Below, piece by piece: positions 17,235 to 33,968 of a stretch of DNA of 64,000 nucleotides. Source of the stretch: Collinsella sp. (GTDB lineage Bacteria; Actinomycetota; Coriobacteriia; Coriobacteriales; Coriobacteriaceae); assembly GCA_019414645.1 (NCBI GenBank), contig DXLP01000001.1, positions 102,065-166,064 on the forward strand, in the 5' to 3' direction. The translations under genes were made by a program, and so were the position numbers. The number at the start of each line of letters is the position of its first letter. The first letter of the stretch is position 1. A model generated the notes under the pieces. That model had not been told where the DNA came from. It saw only the letters and a program-made list of their open reading frames with translations, and ran no database searches.

Positions 17235-18194
17235 CTACTTCCAACGAAGCAGATAGCCACCTATATCCAGACCGGCGCCAAATCCAACCAAGGCGATGGT
17301 GTCGCCTGTGTGAAGTGCACCGGCGTTTGCCAGCCGGTCGAGGGCAAGCGGAATGCATGCGCTCGAGATGTTGCCGGTTTCACGCAACGTGCGAACCACG
17401 CGCTCGTCCGGCACGCCCAGGCGCTTGACCGCCTGGCTCAGGATTCGTTCGTTAGCCTGATGGAATACAAAATGATCGATGTCTTCGACCAAAATGCCCG
17501 CATCGATCGCAAGCTTATGGACCGTGTCGCAGATGGCGTTGACGCCGAACTTGAACACGCGGCGGCCATTCATGGACAGCACGCTCGCGCTATCTGCGGA
17601 AGCCTTAAACGGCGAGGTACCGACCAGACCGGGAACGCGCAACGTCTCGACGTCGGGCGCCGTCAAAAGCTCAACGGCAAGGGGGTTGTCTCCCCCAGCT
17701 TCAATCACTGCGGCGCCTGCCCCATCGCCAAAAAGCACGCAGGTGGCACGGTCGGTCCAGTCGAGCGCGCGCGTCATCTGCTCGGCAGCAACAACAAGCA
17801 CGCGCTCGGCACGGCTGCGAGCGATATAGCCCTCGGCGACATCGAGCGCAAATACGAAGCCGGCACAAGCCGCCGAGACATCGAAGGCAGGGCACGTCGC
17901 GCCTAGTCGCTCAGCAACGGCACACGCCTCAGCGGGAACAAGGTGGTCACCCGTCGTCGTCGAGCAGACGATCAGATCCAGCTGGCTCGCGTCGATTCCG
18001 GACACCTGGAGTGCCCGCTCGCTCGCTGCTACGGCAAGGTCGTCGAGTGACTCGGTGGTGCAGACGTGGCGGCTCTTGATACCTGTGCGAGTAAAAATCC
18101 ACTCATCCGAGGTATCGAGGAACTCAGACAGCTCGTCATTGGAAACACTGCGCTCAGGAAGTGCCGAACCTGTTCCAAGAATCGTGAAACCCAT
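17235..18194 (-). CDS. fabH: 3-oxoacyl-ACP synthase III
   Basis: FabH starts fatty-acid synthesis by condensing an acyl-CoA with malonyl-ACP. The 319-residue protein opens MGFTILGTGSALPERSVSN. The catalytic triad is visible: Cys in DVSAACAGFVFAL, His in FVFHQANERIL and Asn in RETGNISSACIPLALD. The frame is open to 18251, but the ATG at 18194 has an AAAGGAGG site 6 nt upstream. It is the first gene of the FAS operon, and a palindromic repeat lies right at its leader. Confidence 0.95.
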   Translation of the reverse strand: MGFTILGTGSALPERSVSNDELSEFLDTSDEWIFTRTGIKSRHVCTTESLDDLAVAASERALQVSGIDASQLDLIVCSTTTGDHLVPAEACAVAERLGATCPAFDVSAACAGFVFALDVAEGYIARSRAERVLVVAAEQMTRALDWTDRATCVLFGDGAGAAVIEAGGDNPLAVELLTAPDVETLRVPGLVGTSPFKASADSASVLSMNGRRVFKFGVNAICDTVHKLAIDAGILVEDIDHFVFHQANERILSQAVKRLGVPDERVVRTLRETGNISSACIPLALDRLANAGALHTGDTIALVGFGAGLDIGGYLLRWK

Positions 18195-18211
18195 CACTAA
18201 CCTCCTTTGAG

Positions 18212-18277
18212 TTGTTGACGTGTTTACATCGACCAAGAGAGGATAACGCATTTCAGTCTTTGTTGACGTGTTAACAT
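18212..18277. promoter_or_regulatory. Duplicated 18 bp palindromic site between fabH and birA
   Basis: TTGTTGACGTGTTTACAT (18212-18229) and TTGTTGACGTGTTAACAT (18260-18277) differ at one base. The core TGTTGAC-GT-GTTAACA is a near-perfect inverted repeat. The first copy lies 18 bp before the fabH start and the second lies in the middle of the divergent region. This arrangement suits a repressor that controls the FAS operon and perhaps birA. The binding protein is not known from the window; it is not the local BirA, which has no DNA-binding domain. Confidence 0.6.
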
Positions 18278-18370
18278 TAAATTGTCCAAATGCGACAAAG
18301 GCTTCACATTGTGTCTATCTCTCGACACCATTGCGTCATTCACTTATTCAATAAGGAGGTAGCAGCCGCT

Positions 18371-19147
18371 ATGGATGCCCAATTAACGATTGTCGACGTA
18401 ACCGGATCGACCAACGATGACCTGCTCGAGGCAGGAAAACAGGGTGCACCGCACGGCACAGGACTTGCCGCCCGCGCGCAAACGGCAGGACGCGGCCGGC
18501 GCGGCCACAAGTGGGATTCAACCGCCGGCAACCTATTGCTTTCGATTGTCCTGCGTCCATGCGTTAATCCCGCAAAGTACTCTGGTCTTGCCGCCGTCAG
18601 CGGCCTAGCGGTGCTCGAAGCACTCGAAAAGCAAGGCCTTGCAAGCGAAATAGCCCTCAAGTGGCCCAACGACCTGGTCGCGCGAGGACGCAAGCTCGGC
18701 GGCATTCTGGTCGAGGCCGCACGCGATAACGAAGGCAAACCTTTCGCCGTCTGCGGCATTGGTGTCAACGTAAACTATGTACCCTCGGAGGTTCCCGATG
18801 GCGGCCTGCCGGCAATCGGCCTGTCAGACCTCAACAAGAACGTTCCCGCCGTCGACATGCTCCTCGATGAGGTCTATCACGCAGTTATAAACGCTGTAGA
18901 TGCCTGGGCAGAGCGCCTCAACGCCAAGGAAGAAGACGCCGGTCCGCTCGCGCCCGTCCACGACGAATATATCGCTCACCTCAATTGGATCGGGGAGCAC
19001 GTTATCGCCCGCTCCCCCGCTGAGGACGAGCTGGCGCGTGGCATATTTAGAACGGTCGACGATTGCGGCCGCGCGTGCATCGAAACGGAAGACGGCTTTC
19101 GATCCTTCCATTTTGAGGAGGCATCGCTGCGCCCCTTGAGCGAATAG
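18371..19147 (+). CDS. birA: Biotin--[acetyl-CoA-carboxylase] ligase
   Basis: BirA attaches biotin to AccB. The 258-residue class I ligase lacks the N-terminal helix-turn-helix of bifunctional BirA proteins: the catalytic domain starts at once with MDAQLTIVDVTGSTNDDLLE. The ATP/biotin loop is GRGRRGHKWDS and the conserved KWPNDL follows. A short C-terminal SH3-like domain closes the protein. The ATG at 18371 is used because AAGGAGGTAG precedes it. An upstream in-frame start at 18290 has no such site. It is divergent from the FAS operon that encodes its substrate. Confidence 0.94.
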   Translation: MDAQLTIVDVTGSTNDDLLEAGKQGAPHGTGLAARAQTAGRGRRGHKWDSTAGNLLLSIVLRPCVNPAKYSGLAAVSGLAVLEALEKQGLASEIALKWPNDLVARGRKLGGILVEAARDNEGKPFAVCGIGVNVNYVPSEVPDGGLPAIGLSDLNKNVPAVDMLLDEVYHAVINAVDAWAERLNAKEEDAGPLAPVHDEYIAHLNWIGEHVIARSPAEDELARGIFRTVDDCGRACIETEDGFRSFHFEEASLRPLSE

Positions 19148-19206
19148 GACGCCGCAACCACCTACTCGGCAGCATTACCCCGCAGTCCAAACCATCATTC
19201 AAAACA

Positions 19207-19243
19207 AAAGGGCCCCGCTGCCGTTACGGCAGCGGGGCCCTTT
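19207..19243. terminator. Bidirectional terminator between birA and rpsJ
   Basis: A perfect 15 bp stem (AAAGGGCCCCGCTGC with GCAGCGGGGCCCTTT) with a small loop lies between convergent birA and rpsJ. A- and T-rich flanks on both sides let it serve both strands. Confidence 0.9.
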
Positions 19244-19262
19244 AAGCTATGAGCGATATCGC

Positions 19263-19571
19263 TTAGAGCTTGATGTCGATGTCGACGCCAGCGGGGAGGT
19301 CGAGACGCATGAGCGAATCAACGGTGCCCGAGGTGGGGTCGAGGATGTCGATGAGGCGCTTGTGGGTGCGCATCTCGAACTGCTCACGGGAGTCCTTGTT
19401 CACGTGCGGCGAGCGGATAACCGTGTACAGGTTGCGCTCGGTGGGCAGGGGGACAGGACCGGAAACGCGAGCGCCGGTCTTCTGAGCGGTCTCGACGATG
19501 AGCTTCGCGGACTGATCGACGACCTCGTGATCATAGCCCTTGAGGCGAATGCGGATCTTCTGGGTAGCCAA
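19263..19571 (-). CDS. rpsJ: 30S ribosomal protein S10
   Basis: S10 is a small-subunit head protein and NusB partner in antitermination. The 102 residues open [20 protein letters not shown] and contain [20 protein letters not shown] and [19 protein letters not shown]. It normally heads the S10 operon in front of rplC. Here it ends the str operon after fusA, with a terminator behind it, and is 14 kb from rplC. tuf, which often lies between fusA and rpsJ, is absent at this place. Confidence 0.98.
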   Translation of the reverse strand: MATQKIRIRLKGYDHEVVDQSAKLIVETAQKTGARVSGPVPLPTERNLYTVIRSPHVNKDSREQFEMRTHKRLIDILDPTSGTVDSLMRLDLPAGVDIDIKL

Positions 19572-19631
19572 CTTAAACCTCCAAAGAGTGCGAGAGATGT
19601 TCTCGCGGATTACGTAACAGGGAGCTCGAAC

Positions 19632-21731
19632 TTAGGCGTTCTTGCTCATGACCTCGTCCACAATGGACTTGGGCGCGGGCTCATAAGAGTCGAACTGCAT
19701 CGTGTAGGATGCACGGCCCTGGGTCTGGGAGCGAAGGTCGGTAGCGTAACCGAACATCTCGCCCAGCGGCACCTTGGCACGGATGAGCTTGCTGTTCTTG
19801 CGATCCTCCATGCCCTCGATCTTGCCGCGGCGACCGGAGAGGTTGCCCATAACGTCGCCCATGTACTGCTCGGGGGTCTCGACCTCGACAGCCATGATCG
19901 GCTCGAGCAGCTGCGGATCGGACTTCTTGAGGGCGTCCTTGATAGCCATGGAACCGGCGATCTTGAAGGCGGCCTCGGAGGAGTCGACCTCGTGGTAAGA
20001 ACCGTCGAACAGGGTGACCTTAACGTCGAGGACCGGGAAGCCGGCGATAACACCGGTGTTCAGGGCCTCCTGGATGCCCTTGTCGATGGACGGGATGTAC
20101 TCCTTGGGCACGACGCCGCCGACGATAGCGTTGACGAACTCGTAGCCGAAGCCCTCCTCCATCTTCTCGAGCTTGATGACAGCGTGGCCGTACTGACCGC
20201 GACCGCCGGACTGACGGACGAACTTGCCCTCAGCCTTCTCGACGTCGTGACCAGCGGTCTCGCGGTAGGCAACCTGGGGCTTACCAACGTTAGCGTCAAC
20301 CTTGAACTCGCGGAGCAGACGGTCGACGATGATCTCGAGGTGCAGCTCGCCCATGCCGGCGATGATGGTCTGGCCGGTCTCGTGGTTGGTGGACACCTGG
20401 AAGGTCGGGTCCTCCTCAGCGAGCTTGGTCAGAGCCAGGGACATCTTGTCCTGCTCGGCCTTGGTCTTGGGCTCGATGGCAACGTCGATAACGGGCTTAG
20501 CGAACTCGATCTTCTCGAGGACGATCTCCTTGCCCTCGGCGCACAGGGTGTCACCGGTGGTGGAGTTCTTGAAACCGACGCAAGCGACGATGTCGCCGGC
20601 GGCAGCGTCGTCACGGTCGATACGCTCGGCAGCGTTCATCTCGAGGATGCGGCCGAGGCGCTCGCGCTGACCGTTGGAGGCGTTGACCACGTAGGAGCCG
20701 GACTCGGCACGGCCGGAGTAAACGCGGACGTAGGTGAGCTTACCGACGAACGGGTCGGTCATGATCTTGAAGACCAGGCCGGAGAAGGGCTCGTCGAAGG
20801 AAGGATGACGCTGGATCTCCTCGCCGGTGTCCGGATCGGTACCGGTGACGGCTTCGACGTCAAGCGGGCTGGGCAGGTAGTCGACGACAGCGTCGAGCAG
20901 CTCCTGAACACCCTTGTTCTTGTAGGCGGAACCCACGAAGACGAGGTTGAGCTCGTTGGCCAGAACGCCCTTGCGCAGAGCAGCCTTGAGCTCCTCGACG
21001 GTGAAGTCCTCCTCCATGAGGATCTTCTCCATGAGCTCGTCGTCAAAGCTGGCAGCAGCGTCGAGGAGCTCCTCGCGCTTGGTGGCAGCGATGTCGGCGA
21101 ACTCAGCCGGGATCTCGTCCATCGGCTCGGGGTAGGTCATGCCCTTGTCGTCGGCCTTGAAGTCCCATGCGGTCATGGTGACGAGGTCGATGACGCCCCA
21201 GAAGTTGTCCTCGGCGCCCATCGGGACCTGAGCGGCCACAGCGTTGGCGTCGAGACGATCCTTCATGGTCTCGATAGCGTTGAAGAAGTCAGCGCCCACG
21301 CGGTCATACTTGTTGATGAAGGCGATGCGGGGGACGTTGAAGGTAGAAGCCTGACGCCAAACGGTCTCAGACTGGGGCTGAACGCCGGCAACGGCGTCGA
21401 AGACGGCGACAGCACCATCGAGGACGCGCAGGCAGCGCTCGACCTCGGCGGTGAAGTCAACGTGGCCCGGGGTGTCGATGATCTGGATGCGGTAGTCCTT
21501 ACCGTCCTTGTTCCAGAAGCACGTGGTAGCAGCGGAGGTAATGGTTACGCCGCGCTCCTGCTCCTGAACCATCCAGTCCATGGTGGCAGCGCCCTCATGG
21601 ACCTCACCGATCTTGTGGGTCTTACCGGTGTAGTAAAGAATACGCTCGGTCGTGGTGGTCTTACCGGCATCGATGTGAGCCATGATGCCGATGTTACGGG
21701 TATCGGAAAGCTTGTACTTAGGCTTAGCCAT
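19632..21731 (-). CDS. fusA: Elongation factor G
   Basis: EF-G is the GTPase that drives translocation and ribosome recycling. The 699-residue protein has P-loop [15 protein letters not shown], switch [16 protein letters not shown] and [10 protein letters not shown] in the G domain, and domains II-V follow at normal length ([13 protein letters not shown] in domain IV). The ATG is at 21731, 20 bp after rpsG. It is a single-copy-style fusA in str operon position. Confidence 0.98.
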   Translation of the reverse strand: MAKPKYKLSDTRNIGIMAHIDAGKTTTTERILYYTGKTHKIGEVHEGAATMDWMVQEQERGVTITSAATTCFWNKDGKDYRIQIIDTPGHVDFTAEVERCLRVLDGAVAVFDAVAGVQPQSETVWRQASTFNVPRIAFINKYDRVGADFFNAIETMKDRLDANAVAAQVPMGAEDNFWGVIDLVTMTAWDFKADDKGMTYPEPMDEIPAEFADIAATKREELLDAAASFDDELMEKILMEEDFTVEELKAALRKGVLANELNLVFVGSAYKNKGVQELLDAVVDYLPSPLDVEAVTGTDPDTGEEIQRHPSFDEPFSGLVFKIMTDPFVGKLTYVRVYSGRAESGSYVVNASNGQRERLGRILEMNAAERIDRDDAAAGDIVACVGFKNSTTGDTLCAEGKEIVLEKIEFAKPVIDVAIEPKTKAEQDKMSLALTKLAEEDPTFQVSTNHETGQTIIAGMGELHLEIIVDRLLREFKVDANVGKPQVAYRETAGHDVEKAEGKFVRQSGGRGQYGHAVIKLEKMEEGFGYEFVNAIVGGVVPKEYIPSIDKGIQEALNTGVIAGFPVLDVKVTLFDGSYHEVDSSEAAFKIAGSMAIKDALKKSDPQLLEPIMAVEVETPEQYMGDVMGNLSGRRGKIEGMEDRKNSKLIRAKVPLGEMFGYATDLRSQTQGRASYTMQFDSYEPAPKSIVDEVMSKNA

Positions 21732-21750
21732 GTTAGTTCCTTACCTTAAC

Positions 21751-22224
21751 TTACCAACGATAGTGAGAGAACGCGCGGTTGGCCTCGGCCATCTTGAAGA
21801 CGTCCTCACGCTTCTTGACGGAAGCGCCCAGGCCGTTGGAAGCGTCGAGGATCTCGTTGGCGAGACGCTCGGCCATGGTCTTCTCCTTGCGAGCGCGGGA
21901 GAAGTTGACGATCCAGCGGATGCCCAGAGCGGTGGAACGACGGGAGTTGACCTCCATCGGGACCTGATAGGTAGCGCCACCGACACGCTTGGGCTTAACC
22001 TCGAGCGTGGGCTTGACGTTGTCCATAGCCTTCTTGAAGGTAGCGAGAGCGTCGCCACCCTCGGACTTCTCGGCAACGATCTCGAAAGCGGTGTAAACGA
22101 TGCGCTCAGCGGTGGCCTTCTTGCCGTCAAGAAGGACCTTGTTGATGAGCTGAGTCACCAGGCGGTTGTTGTAAACGGCGTCAGGCTGAACCTCACGACG
22201 ATTAGCTGCTGCACGACGCGGCAT
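21751..22224 (-). CDS. rpsG: 30S ribosomal protein S7
   Basis: S7 nucleates assembly of the small-subunit head and regulates the str operon in E. coli. The 157-residue protein opens [20 protein letters not shown] and contains [22 protein letters not shown] and the arginine-rich [20 protein letters not shown]. It lies 73 bp after rpsL and 20 bp before fusA. Confidence 0.98.
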   Translation of the reverse strand: MPRRAAANRREVQPDAVYNNRLVTQLINKVLLDGKKATAERIVYTAFEIVAEKSEGGDALATFKKAMDNVKPTLEVKPKRVGGATYQVPMEVNSRRSTALGIRWIVNFSRARKEKTMAERLANEILDASNGLGASVKKREDVFKMAEANRAFSHYRW

Positions 22225-22297
22225 GTGAAATCTCCTTAAGTGTCTACCGTGCGGCGCTTAGGCGGCACACGGCGAAAGTATCAAAACGTTATCTGGC

Positions 22298-22675
22298 TTA
22301 TTTGGCCTTGGGGCGCTTAGCACCGTACTTGGAACGGGCCTGCATACGGTTCTGGACCGGAGCAGCGTCGTAGGCGCCACGGATGACGTGATAACGGACA
22401 CCAGGGAGGTCACGGACACGACCGCCGCGGACGAGCACGATGGAGTGCTCCTGCAGGTTGTGGCCCTCACCCGGGATGTAAGCAGTAACTTCGATGCCGT
22501 TGACAAGGCGAACACGGGCAACCTTACGAAGAGCCGAGTTCGGCTTCTTGGGGCTCGTGGTGAAGACGCGGGTGCACACGCCGCGCTTCTGGGAGTTGTG
22601 CTGCAGAGCAGCGTTCTTGGACTTCTTGGGCACGGAACGACGGCCCTGGCGAACCAGCTGGTTAATAGTAGGCAA
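22298..22675 (-). CDS. rpsL: 30S ribosomal protein S12
   Basis: S12 controls decoding accuracy at the A site. The 125-residue protein opens [20 protein letters not shown], has [10 protein letters not shown] (Lys43 and Lys44 intact) and EGHNLQEHS. Residue 88 is Arg in [13 protein letters not shown], where most bacteria have Lys. The same change (K88R in mycobacterial numbering, K87R in E. coli) gives streptomycin resistance. The start codon is TTG at 22675, with AAGGAG 6 nt upstream. It heads the str operon and has a clear promoter. Confidence 0.97.
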   Translation of the reverse strand: MPTINQLVRQGRRSVPKKSKNAALQHNSQKRGVCTRVFTTSPKKPNSALRKVARVRLVNGIEVTAYIPGEGHNLQEHSIVLVRGGRVRDLPGVRYHVIRGAYDAAPVQNRMQARSKYGAKRPKAK

Positions 22676-22768
22676 AGCGTACTCCTTCTCGAATGATTCC
22701 AGCTTTCTGTAAAGTGCAACGGCTTGAATCGAGGGGTCAGCATCCCCCTACGAAACACGCAGTTCGAT

Positions 22769-22797
22769 AGGATACGTGCCGTTAGCTGTGCCGTCAA
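22769..22797 (-). promoter_or_regulatory. Promoter of the rpsL-rpsG-fusA-rpsJ operon
   Basis: The minus strand has TTGACG (22792-22797), a 17 bp spacer and TATCCT (22769-22774), a good housekeeping sigma-70-type promoter about 94 bp before the rpsL start. The translation-operon motif lies directly upstream of the -35 box. Confidence 0.75.
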
Positions 22798-22800
22798 CAG

Positions 22801-22822
22801 ACCACGCCGCCGGGCGTATCCC
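22801..22822 (-). promoter_or_regulatory. Translation-operon motif upstream of rpsL
   Basis: On the minus strand this reads GGGATACGCCCGGCGGCGTGG. It is a shorter relative of the motif at rplC, rplB and the tRNA-tuf cluster. It is placed next to the -35 box, where an activator or UP element would bind. Confidence 0.4.
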
Positions 22823-22905
22823 AAAATAGCCATATTTCCGCAAAGCCTCCATAAAAGGAATCCCCGCCTGTGCGCAAGTGCCCATTCCAGCCGTCCATGT
22901 AACGC

Positions 22906-22938
22906 AAAAATGGCCGCTTCCTCTAGCAGGAAGCGGCC
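22906..22938 (-). terminator. Terminator of the minus-strand sigma/anti-sigma operon
   Basis: The stem GGCCGCTTCCT / AGGAAGCGGCC is followed by TTTTT on the minus strand, 6 bp past the stop of the anti-sigma gene. Confidence 0.9.
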
Positions 22939-22944
22939 TAGACC

Positions 22945-24021
22945 TTACGAATAGACGATGGTAAAGGGTACTTCTGTTTCGGTCTCTCCTGTTGATGTGC
23001 ATCTCGTGCCCTCGAGGGTCACCGAGACCACTTGATCGACATTGATCAGTTTTGTCGGAACCCAGATGTTCTCTCCGCTATTGCGCGCCATCGAAACATA
23101 GAAATTGTACGCCCCTGCGTCGTCATCTTCGATAATCTGCTCCGATCCATCCTTGTAGCTGACGGTCAGCTTATTATCAACTGCTTCATAGCCCAGATCA
23201 TCGATGTGTGTCTGGATAGAAAACGGGCTGATCTCGAGAGGCGAGTCATCGGAGCGGAGTTCCTTTGTATCGACGTACGCTCCAACGCTAAACTCGGGCG
23301 TCGATGCCTCGAACGGCTTCGCATCCTCGCCTTCGCCCTCGGTCCACGAGATATTCCAGGTGACCGCATGTTGAAAACCTCGCTCGCGATCCATAGAAGC
23401 AAAGTACATCGTGCCATTAATGACAGTATCGCTTGATGTGTCCTTATCAATGGTGCAGCGTGTGTCAGCCCATTCCTCGCCGAAGTTCATGCTGGGCGTG
23501 CCGATGCCCTGCTCTTCTTCACCATAGAGAACAAGTTCGCCTGTCTCTGCTGCTGGCTTGTAGTAGTTAACGCCATTTGGATTGGACAGCGTAAACGTCA
23601 CGGCACCGCAACCGTTTTTATCGATAGCCATCTCATGGATATCGAGCGTATAGCCGTTACCCTCGACGGACAGATTAACCTTCTGGACTGCACCCTCCAG
23701 GCTTTGGGGCGCGATGCCATCACCAAACTCTCTGGTGTAGGTGTATTTAGTCCCCGATGAGCCGCCGTTGGTCCAGGTGATGGAATCCCCGTTGCCGTGG
23801 TTTCCCCAGGCTGAGGCAAAATAGGCGGATTTGACAACGGCGTAGGCGACCCCTCCGGTCGCCAACACTCCGACAAGACATCCAACTACGGCAACATACA
23901 GAGGCTTCGCGTGACCCTTTCGACGAAGCGGCTCACCAGCAGCGGCATAAAGAACACGGTCAGCAAGATCGCTATCGGCTTGGACGGACTCGAAGGCCTG
24001 CTTGATTTGATTGGATTTCAC
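22945..24021 (-). CDS. Probable anti-sigma factor, single-TM (DUF4179-like)
   Basis: This 358-residue protein has a short cytoplasmic N-terminus of about 40 residues (KSNQIKQAFESVQADSDLADRV). One membrane segment follows at about 42-64 (VAVVGCLVGVLATGGVAYAVV), then a long extracytoplasmic part of about 290 residues rich in beta-type and acidic stretches. It overlaps the sigma gene upstream by about 50 bp in another frame. Position and topology match anti-sigma proteins of ECF sigma factors. The ligand or signal is unknown. A paralogous pair is encoded at 55.2-56.9 kb. Confidence 0.75.
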   Translation of the reverse strand: MKSNQIKQAFESVQADSDLADRVLYAAAGEPLRRKGHAKPLYVAVVGCLVGVLATGGVAYAVVKSAYFASAWGNHGNGDSITWTNGGSSGTKYTYTREFGDGIAPQSLEGAVQKVNLSVEGNGYTLDIHEMAIDKNGCGAVTFTLSNPNGVNYYKPAAETGELVLYGEEEQGIGTPSMNFGEEWADTRCTIDKDTSSDTVINGTMYFASMDRERGFQHAVTWNISWTEGEGEDAKPFEASTPEFSVGAYVDTKELRSDDSPLEISPFSIQTHIDDLGYEAVDNKLTVSYKDGSEQIIEDDDAGAYNFYVSMARNSGENIWVPTKLINVDQVVSVTLEGTRCTSTGETETEVPFTIVYS

Positions 24022-24490
24022 GGTCGCCCTCCTCTAGGATGAACTTGAGCTTCGATCTGCCGCGAGCCAAACGCGTTCGAACGGTCGCGGCTGGCACATG
24101 CAATAACTCGCCAATCTCTGAGGTCGAAAAGCCCAGATAGTAATAGAGCACGATGGGAATACGGAATCGTTCCGGAAGTCGCATAACGTCTGACAGGACA
24201 GCCTTGGTCTCATCCTGTGCCGTCGAGAGCGAATCGGCTAGGTTCTCAATATCCTCCACGCGCCTCCATGGCTTTCGGAAGAGCGATTTGCATTCATTGA
24301 TCGTGACCCGGATAAGCCATCGGCGAAGATGTTCCCAACTCTCAAAATGTCCATCGCTTTTAAGCAGCTTAATAAAGACATCCTGGGCAACATCGTCGGC
24401 GTCGGCACGATCGCGCAGGTACGTCAATGCGATTCGAAACACGACATCCCGGTGATCCTCGACCGCCTGTCTAAATGCTTGTTCTTCCAT
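23972..24490 (-). CDS. ECF-type RNA polymerase sigma factor
   Basis: This 172-residue protein has sigma region 2 (DADDVAQDVFIKLLKS, then RRWLIRVTINECKSLFR near residues 30-80). Sigma region 4 lies near 110-155 (LPERFRIPIVLYYYLGFSTSEIGELLHVPAATVRTRLARGR split by a short linker). It is expected to direct RNA polymerase to promoters released by loss of its anti-sigma partner. The ATG at 24490 is chosen since GGGAGGTG lies 5 nt upstream. The GTG 6 bp earlier would sit inside that site. It is placed between rpoC and rpsL. Confidence 0.9.
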   Translation of the reverse strand: MEEQAFRQAVEDHRDVVFRIALTYLRDRADADDVAQDVFIKLLKSDGHFESWEHLRRWLIRVTINECKSLFRKPWRRVEDIENLADSLSTAQDETKAVLSDVMRLPERFRIPIVLYYYLGFSTSEIGELLHVPAATVRTRLARGRSKLKFILEEGDREIQSNQAGLRVRPSR

Positions 24491-24496
24491 AATCAC

Positions 24497-24798
24497 CTCC
24501 CGGTGACGTTAATGGTTCTCGATGAGGCCCTCACCATAGATACGCTTTGACCGAACAGAATGTTTCAAATTCAAGCAGGAAAAACTACCAAAATAAACCT
24601 GTCCTTTTTTGCAAGTGATCAACGGAACGCAACAAGTTGAGCATACGCAAGCGAGCGGCCCCCAGAGCGTACAAGGTGGCATGAAAAAGGCAGGGCATTG
24701 ACCTTTTGGTCATGCCCTGCCTTTTGAATGACAGATTGTAGCTCTGGGGGCCGCGCAGCGACGGAGGTCACCGCCGTTCGTTAGAACGGCGGAACTAA
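24497..24798. other. rpoC-sigma intergenic region
   Basis: This 302 bp stretch has no gene. It holds the nested terminator at 24655-24754 and a further perfect 9 bp hairpin (24771-24792, CCGCCGTTC/GAACGGCGG) right after the rpoC stop. AT-rich DNA before the sigma gene (24541-24620) is the likely site of the sigma promoter, but no box stood out. Confidence 0.6.
24655..24754 (-). terminator. Nested inverted repeat with terminator after rpoBC
   Basis: Outer arms of about 19 bp (24655-24674 with 24736-24754, one bulged base) enclose an inner terminator (about 24684-24726). The inner arms AAAAGGCAGGGCA / TGCCCTGCCTTTT have A and T runs on both sides. It lies 45 bp after rpoC. The outer arms are more than a terminator needs and recall the other long inverted repeats in the window. 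Confidence 0.85.
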
Positions 24799-32772
<7,974 letters not shown>

Positions 32773-32845
32773 CAGGTTTTTCCTCCTTCACGGAAATGCT
32801 CGGTGGATTGGCGAGGCATAGCTTCGCCAGTTATCGCAACCTAAT

Positions 32846-32873
32846 AGTTTATCAGGTACCGACCGTTGGGCAA
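32846..32873 (-). promoter_or_regulatory. Promoter of rpoBC
   Basis: The minus strand has TTGCCC (32868-32873), a 16 bp spacer and TAAACT (32846-32851), about 75 bp before the rpoB start. The segment before the -35 box (GGCTTTTC) is partly like the upstream part of the tRNA-tuf and rpmG promoters. Confidence 0.55.
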
Positions 32874-33006
32874 GAAAAGCCTTGACGCGATTGAGTTTTT
32901 GGAGTAGCAAAGTTTTTCGACAGAAAATACGCAGGTAGATGTATGTGTATCGAACATCTGTTCATATATTTTCTGTGAACAGAGAGCCGGCAATCGCAGC
33001 TCTTAT

Positions 33007-33039
33007 AAAAAACGGGCGCGAACCGAGGTCCGCGCCCGT
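33007..33039 (-). terminator. Terminator of galU
   Basis: The stem ACGGGCGCG / CGCGCCCGT is followed by TTTTTT on the minus strand, about 20 bp after the galU stop. It separates galU from rpoB, so rpoBC relies on its own promoter. Confidence 0.9.
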
Positions 33040-33059
33040 AAATGTCGATGTCCGAAGGC

Positions 33060-33968
33060 TTACTTGCGCATCAATCCGCCGCGCTCGTCGATGGCGTCCC
33101 AGAAGGCATCGGCAAAGCGAGGATCGCTTGCGGCCATGAGGGCGTTGGTTGCCATCCAGCCAGACGGGGTGCCGGTGTCGTAGCCCGACAGCGGGTCGAT
33201 AACGACAGCGTACATAGCCTCGCGATCGAGCGAGCGGGCCATGGCGTCGGTGAGCTGAATCTCGCCGCCCTTGCCGGCCTGCTGATCAGCGAGCAGGTCC
33301 ATGACCAGCGGGCTCAGCAGATAACGGCCGACAATGTACAGGTTGGACGGAGCCGCCTCGGGAGCGGGCTTCTCGACCAGACCGCCGATGCGCCAGACAG
33401 CGCCCGGCTCTGCATCGGCAACGTCCTCGGCGCCCTCGAGCGAACCGACGCGCTCGCCGGCGATAACGCCGTAGCGGCTGACTTCCTCGGGCGAGCAAGC
33501 AGCGACGGCGATAACCGAAGCTCCACCGTGCTCCTTGGAAACGGCGAGCATCTTGTCGCAGATGTCGCGATTAGGCACAACGTAGTCGCCCAGAAGAACC
33601 AGGAAGTTCTCCCCTGCCACGGCGTCGGCAGCAGAGCGGATAGCATGGCCGAGGCCCTTGGGCTCGTACTGATAACGGAAGTCGACCGGCATACCGCCAG
33701 CGTGGGCGACGGCATCGGCATAGGCGTTCTTGCCGCGCTCGCGCAGCAGGTTCTCGAGCGAGCGATCGGGCTGGAAGTAGTTCAGTAGCTCGGGCTTACC
33801 GGGAGAAGTAACGATGATGGCGTCGTCGACTTCCTCGGGGTCGAGCGCCTCCTCGACGACGTACTGAATGACGGGCTTGTCGAGCACCGGCAGCATCTCT
33901 TTGGGCGTGCACTTGGTGCCAGGCAGAAAACGCGTGCCAAGACCGGCGGCGGGGATGATTGCCTTCAT
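33060..33968 (-). CDS. galU: UTP--glucose-1-phosphate uridylyltransferase
   Basis: This enzyme makes UDP-glucose for cell-surface glycans and galactose use. The 302-residue nucleotidyltransferase opens MKAIIPAAGLGTRFLPGTKC with the diphosphate loop and carries KPVIQYVVEEAL, the conserved LGDYVVPN near residue 110, and PKGLGHAI. The ATG at 33968 matches the family. The frame runs further upstream without a site. It has its own promoter and terminator and interrupts the usual rplL-rpoB adjacency. Confidence 0.93.
   Translation of the reverse strand: MKAIIPAAGLGTRFLPGTKCTPKEMLPVLDKPVIQYVVEEALDPEEVDDAIIVTSPGKPELLNYFQPDRSLENLLRERGKNAYADAVAHAGGMPVDFRYQYEPKGLGHAIRSAADAVAGENFLVLLGDYVVPNRDICDKMLAVSKEHGGASVIAVAACSPEEVSRYGVIAGERVGSLEGAEDVADAEPGAVWRIGGLVEKPAPEAAPSNLYIVGRYLLSPLVMDLLADQQAGKGGEIQLTDAMARSLDREAMYAVVIDPLSGYDTGTPSGWMATNALMAASDPRFADAFWDAIDERGGLMRK

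Larger units (their letters stand above)
32773..33059. other. rpoB-galU intergenic region
   Basis: This 287 bp stretch has no gene. It contains the rpoB promoter, the galU terminator, and between them a CGAACATCTGTTCA segment (32951-32964) and a TCTGTTCA/TGAACAGA inverted repeat (32957-32983). The first resembles Gram-positive LexA boxes (CGAAC-N4-GTTCG), but the match is incomplete and no SOS gene is nearby. Confidence 0.5.

Noticed and set aside
32951..32964. LexA/SOS box CGAACATCTGTTCA upstream of rpoB
   Set aside because: The last base breaks the consensus, no SOS gene is adjacent, and rpoBC is not a known SOS target. Kept only as a note in the intergenic entry.
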